Source: Pleomorphomonas sp. (GTDB taxonomy: Bacteria > Pseudomonadota > Alphaproteobacteria > Rhizobiales > Pleomorphomonadaceae). Taken from it: a DNA stretch of 43,905 nt. The notes under the pieces were generated by a model that ran no database searches, had not been told where the DNA came from, and saw nothing but the letters and a program-made list of their open reading frames with translations. Location of the stretch: positions 1 through 43,905 of the forward strand of contig JAUVXG010000019.1 in assembly GCA_030603685.1 (NCBI GenBank), written 5' to 3'. Shown here one piece after another: positions 34,002 to 43,131 of the stretch. Position 1 is the stretch's first letter. Every line of letters starts with the position of its first letter. Made by a program: the position numbers and the translations under genes.

Positions 34002-34829
34002 ATGGTCAGCGATGAGGGAACGCCGGATGGCGGCCTGATCGGCCACTCGACCAATCTGGTCGGCTTGTCGACGGCCTTTCTCGCCGACATCGCCTTCAAC
34101 GCTCGCCCGGTTCCCGTTCATGTCTCCGGCGTGCGCGAGATGAACGGCGGCCTGTTCGAGATGCTCGGGCTCGCTGCCGATCTCGCCGAGGCCGGCGATG
34201 CCTTCTCCGCTTACATGATGGCGATGTTCGGCATCGATCGCGAGCAGCGCGAACCGGGCAACGCGGCGGGACGGCGGCGCTATCGCTCGTCCTATCTGAG
34301 GCTGATCAAGGGCTGGGGGTATGACAGCAACGGGCCGGAGGGCGCGGTGCTGAAGGGCTGGGTGGAGAGCCGTTTCGGCATCTTCCCGACCTTTCATCGC
34401 GAGCGTCTGGTGAGGCAGGCGCCGGCTGCCTGGGCGGCCTATGTCGCCGAGAAGATGTCGAGCCGCTTCCACAACAACGCCATCATGGCCCAGCTCGACC
34501 TGCTCTACGAGTTTTGCCAGTGGGCTCTCCTCCGCTTCGCGTCTCCGGCGGAGACCCATCTGACGCTTTACCGCGGCGTCAACGACTTCGACGAACACCC
34601 CATCCGGCAACGGATCGACCGGCGCCGGATCGTCATGCGCCTCAACAGCCTTTCATCCTTCACGGCAGAGCGCGACATTGCCGATTGCTTCGGCGACGTC
34701 ATCCTGACGGCGCGGGTGCCGCGCGAGAAGATTCTGTTCTTCAACACGTTGATGGCCTCCCACCCCCTCAAGGGCGAAGGGGAGTATCTGGTGATCGGCG
34801 GCGACTACGAACTTGGCGTATCGCGATGA
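34002..34829 (+). CDS. draT: dinitrogenase reductase ADP-ribosyltransferase DraT
   Basis: DraT uses NAD+ to ADP-ribosylate one NifH arginine and so switches nitrogenase off in response to ammonium or darkness. From ATG 34002 it has 275 residues; GTG 33990 is in frame and possible. The family start GLIGHSTNLVGLSTAFLADIAFN is clear. The R-S-EXE type ADP-ribosyltransferase signature can be seen as LYRGVNDF, NSLSSFTAERDIADCFG and the C-terminal GEGEYLVIGG. Its end is followed after 46 bases by draG. Confidence 0.95.
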   Translation: MVSDEGTPDGGLIGHSTNLVGLSTAFLADIAFNARPVPVHVSGVREMNGGLFEMLGLAADLAEAGDAFSAYMMAMFGIDREQREPGNAAGRRRYRSSYLRLIKGWGYDSNGPEGAVLKGWVESRFGIFPTFHRERLVRQAPAAWAAYVAEKMSSRFHNNAIMAQLDLLYEFCQWALLRFASPAETHLTLYRGVNDFDEHPIRQRIDRRRIVMRLNSLSSFTAERDIADCFGDVILTARVPREKILFFNTLMASHPLKGEGEYLVIGGDYELGVSR

Positions 34830-34875
34830 GACGATTCGTGTTTCCGCAAGTCTCCGCAGGCAGCGGGAGGCCGAC

Positions 34876-35757
34876 ATGATCGATGCCGGCGTTGCAGACC
34901 GGGCGCTCGCCGCCTTCCTGGGTCTCGCCATTGGCGACGCGCTCGGCGCCACCGTCGAGTTCATGACGCCGCGAGAGATCGCCGCCGAGCATGGCGTGCT
35001 GCGCGACATCGTCGGTGGCGGCTGGCTTCATCTCAAGGCGGGAGCGGTGACGGACGATACGGCAATGTCGCTGGCGCTGGGGCGTTCGCTTGCCCGCAAG
35101 GGAGAACTCGACCTGACCGATCTCTGCGAGGAGTTCGCCGCCTGGCTCAGGTCGGGGCCGCCCGACGTCGGCAACACCTGCCGGCGCGGCATCCGCCGCT
35201 ACATTCAGCGCGGCGTTGTCACAGGCCCGCCGAACGAGGGCGATGCCGGCAATGGCGCCGCCATGCGCGTCCTGCCGGCGGCGGTCGCCAGTTGGCGCGA
35301 TCCGGTCCGCGCCCGTCGCTGGGCGGTGGAGCAGGGACGCGTCACCCATAATCATCCCCTGTCGGACGCCGCTTGCGACGCCCTGGCCGGCATGCTGGCC
35401 GCGCTGATAGCAGGGAGAGGGCGAGGCGCCGCCGCGCGACTTGCCGCCGGTCTGGTCGGCCGTTACCCGACCTTCCGCTTCGTTCCCTATCGGGGGATGT
35501 CTTCGGCCTATGTCGTCGATACGCTTCAAACCGCCTTCGACGGCTACTTTGCCACCGACAGCTTCGAGGACTGCGTGATCCGCACCGTCAATCATGGCGG
35601 CGATGCCGACACCACCGGCGCCATCGTCGGAGCCCTGGCCGGCGCGACCTATGGTCTCGAAGCGATTCCGAGACGCTGGCTGAAGACGCTCGATCGCGAC
35701 GCGGCCACGGCGATCCGGGACTTGGTGCCGGCCCTGCTGGCGATTGCCTCGGGCTGA
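34876..35757 (+). CDS. draG: ADP-ribosyl-dinitrogenase reductase hydrolase DraG
   Basis: DraG removes ADP-ribose from NifH and restores activity. ATG 34876 has GGGAGG five bases upstream and gives 293 residues; an earlier in-frame ATG at 34813 would overlap draT. The dinuclear Mn-binding segments are present: AAFLGLAIGDALGATVEF, GAVTDDTAMSLAL, VTHNHPLSD and the C-terminal NHGGDADTTGAIVGALAGA. It is the last gene of the nif region. Confidence 0.95.
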   Translation: MIDAGVADRALAAFLGLAIGDALGATVEFMTPREIAAEHGVLRDIVGGGWLHLKAGAVTDDTAMSLALGRSLARKGELDLTDLCEEFAAWLRSGPPDVGNTCRRGIRRYIQRGVVTGPPNEGDAGNGAAMRVLPAAVASWRDPVRARRWAVEQGRVTHNHPLSDAACDALAGMLAALIAGRGRGAAARLAAGLVGRYPTFRFVPYRGMSSAYVVDTLQTAFDGYFATDSFEDCVIRTVNHGGDADTTGAIVGALAGATYGLEAIPRRWLKTLDRDAATAIRDLVPALLAIASG

Positions 35758-35911
35758 GGGGCTTGGCGAGAAGGTCACGAAACCCGCCTCTCCCAAGTGG
35801 AGAATGCTGCGCTCGTTATGAACGTTAAGGTTGAATAAATCTTCTGATTGTTTCTGGTTGCTCCGTGCTACCGAGGTGGGCATTTTGCCTCGGGCATACG
35901 GGGATGGAATC

Positions 35912-36973
35912 ATGGCTTTGGTTGATACGCCGCCGGCGTCGGCGGATAGCTTCTCGCGCGCTTCGTTCGCAGGCAGCGCTTCGGAGTATTTCGGTATCTG
36001 GATCGTCAACGTCCTGCTGACCATCGTGACGCTCGGCATCTACTCCGCCTGGGCCAAGGTTCGCCGCAAGCGCTATTTCCATGGCAACACCGTTCTTCTC
36101 GGACGGACATTCGAGTATCACGCCAAGGGGCTCCAGATCTTCGTTGGCCGACTGATCGTCTTCGGCGCGCTGATTGCCATCAACTTTCTCAGCATCATCC
36201 ATCCGCTGTTTGCGCTGGCAACCTGGCTGCTGATCGTGATCGGCCTGCCCTGGCTCATCAAGCGCAGCTTGCGGTTCAATGCGCGTGTGACCAGCTACCG
36301 TAACGTCCGCTTCGACTTCGTGGGTTCGACCGGCGGCGCTTTCGTCGCGGTGACGCTCGGGGGTATCGTTGCGTTTCTGTCCATCGGCATCCTGGCCCCG
36401 TTGGCGAGCCGCTGGCTGTGGCGCTACATCCTCAACAATCTTCGCTACGGCGACCGGAGTTTCTCATCCGAGCCGCGCCTCGGGGCGCTCTATCGCGTAT
36501 GGCTGCTTCCGTTCCTGTTGTTCATTCTCGGCGGCGCGATCATCGGTGTGATCATCGCGGCGGCTGTCGCGATGGAACGGGGCGGAAACCAGGGTATCGA
36601 CGGCCTCATGGTCTTCATGATGTTTACGCCGTATCTCGCGCTGCTCGTCTACGCCCTTGCCGCGCTCGTCTATCGCACCGGCGTCCGCAACGTCGTGCTG
36701 TCGGCCGCGCTTCTGGACGGCCGCCATGAATTGCTGAGTGACATCCCCAGACTGCACTATGCATGGATTGCCATCTCCAACATCCTCGTTACGGTGCTGA
36801 CGCTCGGCCTGATGCGTCCCTGGGCCGCCGTGCGCATGGCGCGTTTCACCAACGAGCATACCGGCATCCGTATCAATGGAGACCCCGGCGAGGTAATGTC
36901 GCAAATCGAGGCGAGCGGATCGGCTGTTTCCGCCGAATACGTTGACATGGAAGGCTTCGATTTTGGCTTCTGA
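35912..36973 (+). CDS. DUF898 (YjgN-type) multi-spanning membrane protein
   Basis: From ATG 35912 the protein has 353 residues. It has the DUF898 repeats: FAGSASEYFGIWIVNVLLTIVTLGIYSAWAKVRRKRYFHGNT near the N-terminus, YRNVRFDFVGSTGGAF in the middle, and a second LPRLHYAWIAISNILVTVLTLGLMRPWAAVRMARF near the C-terminus. About six to seven membrane segments are visible. The function is unknown; members are often paired with an M48 protease, as here, with overlapping genes. Confidence 0.88.
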   Translation: MALVDTPPASADSFSRASFAGSASEYFGIWIVNVLLTIVTLGIYSAWAKVRRKRYFHGNTVLLGRTFEYHAKGLQIFVGRLIVFGALIAINFLSIIHPLFALATWLLIVIGLPWLIKRSLRFNARVTSYRNVRFDFVGSTGGAFVAVTLGGIVAFLSIGILAPLASRWLWRYILNNLRYGDRSFSSEPRLGALYRVWLLPFLLFILGGAIIGVIIAAAVAMERGGNQGIDGLMVFMMFTPYLALLVYALAALVYRTGVRNVVLSAALLDGRHELLSDIPRLHYAWIAISNILVTVLTLGLMRPWAAVRMARFTNEHTGIRINGDPGEVMSQIEASGSAVSAEYVDMEGFDFGF

Positions 36974-38024
36974 CGAGCCGATCGCGGCTGGCGAGTGGCA
37001 TCCGCCAAACACCAGCCGCTCGATTCCCGCCGATCTCCGAGAAAACGGGGATGGGCTGTCGGTCATCGCCAACGGTGCCGTTTGCGCCGCCGCGTCCGAG
37101 AGAGCGGTCGAGGTCAGCCCGCGTGTCGGCTCGATTCCCAGAAGGCTGACCTTTCCGGACGGATCCGTCTTCGAGACAGCCGACAACGACAGTGTCGACG
37201 CCTGGCTTCGCCGGTACATGGGAGCGAGGTCCGGTCTGATCCATGGCCTGGAGGCGTTCCGCCCCCGGCTCCTCGTCTTCGTCGTCGCCGTCATCCTTTT
37301 CGCCTTCGCGATTTATCGCTATGCGGTTCCGGCATTGGTCGAAGTGGCGGTGGTTGTGACGCCCCCCTTCGTGCCGGAAATGATCGGCTCCGGTGCACTC
37401 GCCTCGCTCGACCGAACCATGCTGGGCCCCTCCCATCTGCCCGAGGACGAGAAGCAGGCGATCCGGGATGGATTTGCGCGACTGACCGCAGCGGCCGAAG
37501 GCGGACCAGCCGCCTATACGCTCAACTTCCGCGACGGCGGATCGATCGGCCCCAACGCCTTTGCCCTGCCGGACGGCAGCCTCATCCTGACCGACGATCT
37601 GGTGAAGCTGGCCGATGGGGACCGGGAAATGATCCTTGGCGTGCTGGGGCACGAGATCGCCCATGTCGAACGCAAGCACAGTCTTCGCCAAATTTACCGC
37701 GTCGCCGGCGTGACGGCGATGATCTTGCTGATTGCCGGCGATGTCGGTTCCGGGCTGGAGGACATGCTGACCCAGGGTGGCGCGATCCTGGCCCTGTCCT
37801 ACTCGCGTGCCGCCGAGGCGGAAGCCGACCGCCGCTCCGTCGAGATCATGCGCGCCGCCGGCTACGAGCCAACGGCCCTCGTCCGCTTCTTCGACCGTAT
37901 CGAGGCGGTTTCGAGAACGCGTGGCGAAGTCAGCTTTCTATCCACCCACCCGGACACGCCCGAGCGCCGCGCGGATGTCGTGGAATACGCCCGTGAACTG
38001 GAAAGCGGAGCTCTAGCGAGGTAA
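36942..38024 (+). CDS. M48-family membrane metalloprotease
   Basis: The 360-residue product has a soluble N-terminal part (about 1-100), a membrane segment near residues 109-125 (LLVFVVAVILFAFAIY), and a protease domain with the zinc motif HEIAH in LGVLGHEIAHVERKHSL (about 235-250). A third ligand region, AEAEADRRSVEIMRAAGY, follows. The domain resembles YcaL/LoiP-type peptidases. ATG 36942 overlaps the DUF898 gene by 32 bases; a TTG at 36963 is an alternative. Confidence 0.87.
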   Translation: MTWKASILASDEPIAAGEWHPPNTSRSIPADLRENGDGLSVIANGAVCAAASERAVEVSPRVGSIPRRLTFPDGSVFETADNDSVDAWLRRYMGARSGLIHGLEAFRPRLLVFVVAVILFAFAIYRYAVPALVEVAVVVTPPFVPEMIGSGALASLDRTMLGPSHLPEDEKQAIRDGFARLTAAAEGGPAAYTLNFRDGGSIGPNAFALPDGSLILTDDLVKLADGDREMILGVLGHEIAHVERKHSLRQIYRVAGVTAMILLIAGDVGSGLEDMLTQGGAILALSYSRAAEAEADRRSVEIMRAAGYEPTALVRFFDRIEAVSRTRGEVSFLSTHPDTPERRADVVEYARELESGALAR

Positions 38025-38358
38025 CCCGCAGGATAAGTGTCTGTTCTCGCGGTCGTCCCGGCGCTCGAAGGCTCCAGGAGCGAGGGCTCCCCGACAGCCA
38101 GGCCATTCGTCACCACCGCGACTGCCGCGGCATGACTTGCGGCGCGATGTTGGCACAGCCCGTCGAGACACCTGGTGAAGGCGGTGGGTGAGGACGCCGG
38201 GCATTTATGTCCATTTGCTCCTAGGATTTGCAGTGGCGTGGACGTAGTCGCGGCTCAGCTGCAGCGGGACGCAGATATCACCTAAGATTTACCGAGCCAG
38301 TCTGCAGATGCGAGCGACATGCATTGACGAACGGACATTTTTGTCCGATTTTGAATGC
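38025..38358. other. intergenic region before the TetR operon
   Basis: About 330 bases without a convincing gene. It holds a short copy of the cheB 3' end on the minus strand and, at its right end, a 42-bp palindrome over the TetR start; both are listed separately. CCTAGGATTT (38220) and CCTAAGATTT (38281) are near-repeats of no clear meaning. Confidence 0.65.
38110..38151 (-). pseudogene. short remnant or copy of the cheB 3' end
   Basis: Read on the minus strand, this 42-base stretch encodes NIAPQVMPRQSRW and a stop. It matches the cheB end at 41867-41908 ([13 protein letters not shown] and stop) at 37 of 42 bases. No more of cheB is recognisable further upstream. It may be what is left of a displaced cheB gene. 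Confidence 0.5.
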
Positions 38359-38360
38359 AT
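38319..38360. promoter_or_regulatory. long composite palindrome, probable TetR operator
   Basis: The inner dyad CGGACA-TTTT-TGTCCG (38332-38347) and outer arms ATGCATT (38319-38325) and AATGCAT (38354-38360) share the same centre. The right arm overlaps the ATG of the TetR gene, as expected for autorepression. Confidence 0.65.
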
Positions 38361-38937
38361 GACCAAGCTCAGAAAAGACGCCGAGGAGAACCGTGCGGTT
38401 ATCCTCGCGGCGGCCGATCTTGTTTTCGCAAGCCATGGCATCACCGTGCCGCTCGACCTCGTTTGCAAGCAGGCGGGGGTCGGCCGGGCGACGCTCTACC
38501 GGCATTTTCCGGATCGCCACCATCTGATCGTAGCCCTTCTCGAGCGGGGGCTGGAAGAGACGGCAGCCAAGGCGGTCGACCTCGGTGATCGGGAAGACGC
38601 TTTCTTCGTTCTGCTCCGCTTCCATGCCGAACGCATCCATTCCCGCTCGTCGCTGGTCGATTACTGGCGCGTTCTCGATCGAGGCGCGCCGGAGGTGCGG
38701 CGTGTCCGCGAGCGCTTTCACCAGATCTTCTCGCCGTTGATCTTTCGTGCCGTCGAAGCAGGAACTTGCCGTCCCGACATTCAGGTCGAGGATGTCACGC
38801 TTCTAGTCAGCATGCTCGGCTCCGCGCTGCGCGGCCGCTCTGCCGACGAGCAGGCAAGGCTCAGCCTCAGGGCGTTCGAGCTGTTGGTCGAGGGGCTGCG
38901 CCCGCGGCCGACCGGGCACGCACAGGCGGCGAGATGA
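38359..38937 (+). CDS. TetR-family transcriptional regulator
   Basis: From ATG 38359 the protein has 192 residues (ATG 38308 would add 17). Residues about 8-50 are the TetR helix-turn-helix domain: AVILAAADLVFASHGITVPLDLVCKQAGVGRATLYRHFPDRHHLI. The remainder is helical and ligand-binding in the family. No ribosome site precedes either start. The stop overlaps the MFS start (ATGA), so it should control the efflux genes behind it, through the palindrome over its own start. Confidence 0.9.
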   Translation: MTKLRKDAEENRAVILAAADLVFASHGITVPLDLVCKQAGVGRATLYRHFPDRHHLIVALLERGLEETAAKAVDLGDREDAFFVLLRFHAERIHSRSSLVDYWRVLDRGAPEVRRVRERFHQIFSPLIFRAVEAGTCRPDIQVEDVTLLVSMLGSALRGRSADEQARLSLRAFELLVEGLRPRPTGHAQAAR

Positions 38938-40637
38938 GCCCCGAACCGCTCGACCCGCTACCCGATTGGGATCCCGAGGAGCGGCCTCGCATGCCGGGGT
39001 CGCCGGCCCTCGTCAAGCACTCGCCCGGCCGGCGCCTGGCCTATGGCCTGGTCGGTCTGCTGGTGATCGTGACGAGCGGGCTCGGCACCGGTCTCGTTTC
39101 GGCCAACCTCCAGAACATCCAGGGTCACCTCGGCCTGACGCCATCCGAGGCGGTCTGGCTGCCCGCCGTCTACGTCATGTTTAACGCGTCGGCCAACCTG
39201 ATCCTCTTCAAGTGCCGGCAGCGCTTCGGCATTCGCCATTTCGCCGAGGCGAGCATCGCCGCCTATGTCCTGCTCTGCGTTCTGCATATCATGGTCGCGG
39301 ATTACCCGACGGCGCTGCTGCTGCGCGCCGTGGCCGGCTTCACGGCCGCGCCGATGAGCGTGCTCGGCATGTTCTACCTGATGCAGGCCTTCCCGCTGAA
39401 GCATCTCGGTCGCGCCCTCTGCCTCGCCCTGGGGTTGATGCAGGCAATGACGCCGCTGGCCTGGGTTCTGTCGCCATCTCTCGCCAGCACCGGTGACTTT
39501 CGGGAGATTTATCGTCTGGAGCTCGGCATGGCGCTTCTCAGCCTGGCGGCGATCGTCATCGTCAAGTTGCCGCAGGGCATCCGCATCCGCGTTTTCGAGC
39601 CGCTCGACTTCCTGTCCTTTGCCCTGATGGCACCAGCGATCGCCCTGGTCGGCGCCGTGTTCGCCCAGATGCGCTATGAGTGGTGGGAAGACAATCCGTG
39701 GATGGCATATGCCATCATCGCCGCCATGGCGATGGCCCTGATGGCGGTGCTGATCGAGCATCATCGGGCTCGCCCTCTGATCATGACGCGCTGGCTCGGA
39801 ACCAGCGATGCCTTCCGCTTCGGCATGGGGGCGGTCGGCATGCGCTTCCTGCTGTCCGAGCAGAGCTACACGGCCCCGGGGCTTCTTCGCACGCTCGGCA
39901 TGGGGCCGGACCAGTTGCAGCCTCTCTATGCCGTGATCTTCGTCGCCACCATCGCAGGGGCCGTGATCTCGGCGCTGATGTTCGGTCCCAAGCGCGTGCT
40001 GGCAATCCTCGGCATCTCGATCGGTCTGGTGATTGCCGGCAGCTATCTCGAGCATAACGCCACCAATCTCACCCGGCCTCACGATGTCTACATCAGCCAA
40101 CTGATGATCTCGCTTGCCACCGGCATGTTCATGGGGCCGCTGCTGCTCATGGGAATCACCAAAGCCTTGTCGCGCGGCACCGACCACATCGTCACCTTCT
40201 CGGTGCTTTTCAGTCTGTCGCAAGGGATCGGTGGCCTTGCCGGCCCGGCGGTGCTGGGGACCTATCAACTCTATCGGGAGCATGAGTACTTGGCGGTCAT
40301 CGTCAATGCGCTCGATCAGGCCGATTCCCAGGTCGCGCAGAGGATCAAACTCTATCAAGGCGCCTACGCCAAGGCGATCGTCGACCCGGCGCGGCGTGAC
40401 ATTCAGGCGCGGGCGCTGCTCGCCCAGGCCGCCACCCGCGAGGCCAATGTCCGGGCCTACAACGATGCCTCGCTTCTCAACAGCGCGATCGCCTTCTGCT
40501 TTCTTTTTTGGACCTTCGCCAGTGACGTCTTCCGCGTCCTGACGGGCGGCATCGAAAGGGCCCGGCGGCTCACCCGCCGACGCCTGTCTGTCGCCCGCTA
40601 CCGGCAGTCACGCAAACTCAGGACCACGCCGCAATGA
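38934..40637 (+). CDS. MFS efflux pump, DHA2/EmrB type
   Basis: The product has 567 residues and is mostly hydrophobic, with about 14 membrane segments as in the DHA2 drug/proton antiporters. Typical segments are LVSANLQNIQGHLGLTPSEAVWLPAVYVMFNASANLILFKCRQRFG at the first helices and VTFSVLFSLSQGIGGLAGPAVLGTYQLYREHEY later. A periplasmic loop rich in alanine (AQRIKLYQGAYAKAIVDPARRD) is EmrB-like. It overlaps both neighbours by ATGA. The substrate is unknown. Confidence 0.9.
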   Translation: MSPEPLDPLPDWDPEERPRMPGSPALVKHSPGRRLAYGLVGLLVIVTSGLGTGLVSANLQNIQGHLGLTPSEAVWLPAVYVMFNASANLILFKCRQRFGIRHFAEASIAAYVLLCVLHIMVADYPTALLLRAVAGFTAAPMSVLGMFYLMQAFPLKHLGRALCLALGLMQAMTPLAWVLSPSLASTGDFREIYRLELGMALLSLAAIVIVKLPQGIRIRVFEPLDFLSFALMAPAIALVGAVFAQMRYEWWEDNPWMAYAIIAAMAMALMAVLIEHHRARPLIMTRWLGTSDAFRFGMGAVGMRFLLSEQSYTAPGLLRTLGMGPDQLQPLYAVIFVATIAGAVISALMFGPKRVLAILGISIGLVIAGSYLEHNATNLTRPHDVYISQLMISLATGMFMGPLLLMGITKALSRGTDHIVTFSVLFSLSQGIGGLAGPAVLGTYQLYREHEYLAVIVNALDQADSQVAQRIKLYQGAYAKAIVDPARRDIQARALLAQAATREANVRAYNDASLLNSAIAFCFLFWTFASDVFRVLTGGIERARRLTRRRLSVARYRQSRKLRTTPQ

Positions 40638-41827
40638 ACCAGCCCGTCCGTCCACCGTCGCCGGAGGCGACAACTGCCATCACCAGCGCTCGCCGCAGCA
40701 TGGATACCGAGACCACCGATGCGGCTCCGTCCCCGCAGCGGTCCGCGCCGCCGCCCAAGGTCGCCAAGGCCGGCGTCGCAACGGTCTTTGGCATGCTGCT
40801 CGTGGCGTTTGCCGGCACGGCGGCCGTGTTGTGGGCCTGGCATCTCTGGCCGTTCACCAACACCGTCGAGGTGACGGAGAACGCCTATGTGCGCGGGCAG
40901 GTGACCGCGCTGGCGTCGCAGGTCAGCGGTTACGTGACCGAGGTGCCGGTGCGCGATTTCCAGGTCGTGAAGGCCGGCGACCCCCTGGTCCGCGTTGACG
41001 ACCGAATCTACCGCCAGCAGGTGGAACAGGCCGTGGCACAGCTCGACGTTGCCAAGGCGTCGCTCGCTAACGTCAACCAGACCATGGCTCAGAATGTCGC
41101 CACGGTTGCCGTCCGCAAGGCCGCGCTCGATCAGGCAGCCGCCCAGCTTGCTGAGGCCAAGGCGGCCTACGAGCGTGTCAGTTCACTTGCCCGGAAGGGG
41201 ATCCTTGCCGAAACCGATCTCGACAGTGCCGTGGCCGTTCTCAAAGTCGCCGAGGCCGGCGTATCGGCGGCCGAGGCCAACGTCAGCTTGGCCGAGGCGC
41301 AGGTGCGCGCTACCGACGTGTCGCGATCGGGGCTGACGGCGCAGGTACATGCGGCCGAGGCGGCCGTCGATCTTGCCAACATCAATCTCGGCAACACGGT
41401 GATCAAGGCGCCCGCCGATGGACAGATCGGCGAAAGTTCGGTCAGGAAAGGGCAATACGTGACGGCCGGCACGCAGCTGATGTTTCTCGTGCCGCCTACG
41501 CGCTGGATTGTCGCCAACTACAAGGAAACGCAGACCGCCCACATGAAGGTGGGGCAGCCCGTCACGATCGACGTGGACGGTCTCGATGGCGTGTCCTTGC
41601 AGGGCATCGTCGAGGAGCTGGCCCCGGCCACCGGATCCGAGTTCAGCGTCCTAAAGGCCGACAACGCCAGTGGCAATTTCACCAAGGTGGTTCAGCGGAT
41701 CCCGGTTCGCATTCATCTGGCGGATGGTCAGCCGCTGACGGAGAGGTTGCGGCCCGGCATGTCGGTCATTGCCAGGGTCGAGACGGCGCTCGCAAATCCG
41801 TCCGCTTCGGCAGGTGGCCGGATGTAA
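40634..41827 (+). CDS. HlyD/EmrA-type membrane fusion protein
   Basis: The 397-residue product is the periplasmic adaptor of the adjacent MFS pump. It has a cytoplasmic N-terminus, one membrane helix near 53-75 (ATVFGMLLVAFAGTAAVLWAWHLWPF), the biotinyl-lipoyl half-motif VEVTENAYVRGQVTALASQVSGYV and a long Ala-rich helical hairpin (about 120-235). The second half-motif follows in NTVIKAPADGQIGESSVRKGQYV. No outer-membrane channel gene is present here. It converges with cheB; a weak hairpin GCGGA-AGCAA-TCCGC lies between them at 41842-41856. Confidence 0.92.
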   Translation: MNQPVRPPSPEATTAITSARRSMDTETTDAAPSPQRSAPPPKVAKAGVATVFGMLLVAFAGTAAVLWAWHLWPFTNTVEVTENAYVRGQVTALASQVSGYVTEVPVRDFQVVKAGDPLVRVDDRIYRQQVEQAVAQLDVAKASLANVNQTMAQNVATVAVRKAALDQAAAQLAEAKAAYERVSSLARKGILAETDLDSAVAVLKVAEAGVSAAEANVSLAEAQVRATDVSRSGLTAQVHAAEAAVDLANINLGNTVIKAPADGQIGESSVRKGQYVTAGTQLMFLVPPTRWIVANYKETQTAHMKVGQPVTIDVDGLDGVSLQGIVEELAPATGSEFSVLKADNASGNFTKVVQRIPVRIHLADGQPLTERLRPGMSVIARVETALANPSASAGGRM

Positions 41828-41866
41828 TCGCCTGCGACATTGCGGAAGCAATCCGCGCGGGTCCGG

Positions 41867-42973
41867 TCACCGCCGCGACTGCTGCAGCATGACGTGCGGC
41901 GCGATGTCCTCGAGCGACAGGATGGTGTCGACGCCGCCACGGGCGATGGCCTCCTTCGGCATGCCGAATACCACACAGCTTTCCTCGTCCTGCGCGATGG
42001 TATGGGCGCCAGCCTCCTTCATTTCGAGCATTCCGCGGGCGCCGTCGTCGCCCATGCCGGTCATGATGACGCCAATGGCATTGGGGCCGGCCGCTCGGGC
42101 GGTCGAACGGAACAGCACGTCCACCGACGGGCGATGGCGCGACACCAGTGGCCCGTCTTTCACGGCAACGTGGTAACGGGCGCCTTGGCGCTCCAGCAGG
42201 AGGTGCCGGCCACCGGGGGCGATCAGCACGTGCCCGCGCAGGACCGGGTCGCCATCCTCGGCCTCCTTGACGCTCACCTGGCACAGGCCGTCGAGCCGCT
42301 TGGCGAAGGCGGCGGTGAAATGCTCGGGCATATGCTGCACGATGACCGTGCCGGGGGCATTGGCCGGCAAGGCCATCAGGAACTCGCGCAAGGCCTCGGT
42401 GCCGCCGGTCGAAGCGCCGACGGCGACGATGATCTCGGTGGTCTTGGCCATGGCGCGATGGGCGGCGGGAGGCAGCATGGCGTCGGCCGTCAGCTTCGGC
42501 GCCGGCGTCTTCACCCCGGGGGCAGCGGCCGGCGACGCATTCTTCCGCCGGCCCAGGCGGGCGCGAGCGGCGCTCTTGACGGTGTCGCAGATCAGCATGG
42601 CCTGCTCGGCGAGGTGATCGGCGGCGGCGATCTTCGGCTTCAGGATGACGTCGACCGCTCCGGCCTCCAGCGTCTGCATCAAGGTCTCCGAGCCCTCTTC
42701 GATCAGCGACGAGCACATCACCACCGGAATGGGGTGCTGGGCCATCAGCTTCTTGAGGAAGGTGATGCCATCCATGCGTGGCATCTCGACGTCGAGGGTG
42801 ATGACGTCCGGAATGTCGTCCCTGAGGCGCTTGGCGGCGACGAAGGGGTCGGCTGCAACGCCGATCACCTCGATCTCCGGATCGTTGCCGAGGATGGTGG
42901 ACAGCGTCTGCCGAACGGACGCGGAGTCGTCGACGATGAGGACGCGGACGCGTTTCTGAGGGGGCAACGTCAT
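41867..42973 (-). CDS. cheB: chemotaxis response regulator protein-glutamate methylesterase CheB
   Basis: CheB (368 residues) demethylates chemoreceptors. The N-terminal receiver domain shows [13 protein letters not shown] and the phosphorylation region [14 protein letters not shown] linker rich in Ala/Pro/Lys follows. The C-terminal esterase domain has the catalytic serine in [12 protein letters not shown], the histidine in [18 protein letters not shown] and the aspartate in [11 protein letters not shown]. It lies downstream of cheR on the same strand, with 158 bases between them. Confidence 0.97.
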   Translation of the reverse strand: MTLPPQKRVRVLIVDDSASVRQTLSTILGNDPEIEVIGVAADPFVAAKRLRDDIPDVITLDVEMPRMDGITFLKKLMAQHPIPVVMCSSLIEEGSETLMQTLEAGAVDVILKPKIAAADHLAEQAMLICDTVKSAARARLGRRKNASPAAAPGVKTPAPKLTADAMLPPAAHRAMAKTTEIIVAVGASTGGTEALREFLMALPANAPGTVIVQHMPEHFTAAFAKRLDGLCQVSVKEAEDGDPVLRGHVLIAPGGRHLLLERQGARYHVAVKDGPLVSRHRPSVDVLFRSTARAAGPNAIGVIMTGMGDDGARGMLEMKEAGAHTIAQDEESCVVFGMPKEAIARGGVDTILSLEDIAPHVMLQQSRR

Positions 42974-43131
42974 CTCGCTCCGGCGGTGGGCCTCACTCGG
43001 CGGCGATGCCCCGTCTCGGGCTGCGCCACGCTGGACCCGTCTGGCCTAACATGGGGGTGATCGAGGCGGCAAGTCGGCTTTGGAAGCAGCGGCCCGGCAT
43101 GCGGAAGCAAGCGGTAGCCGGTTGGATCGCC

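Noticed and set aside
38013-38204. 63-codon minus-strand open frame between the protease and TetR genes
   Set aside because: No ribosome site, Arg-rich composition and overlap with the cheB-like remnant in another frame make it an unlikely gene.
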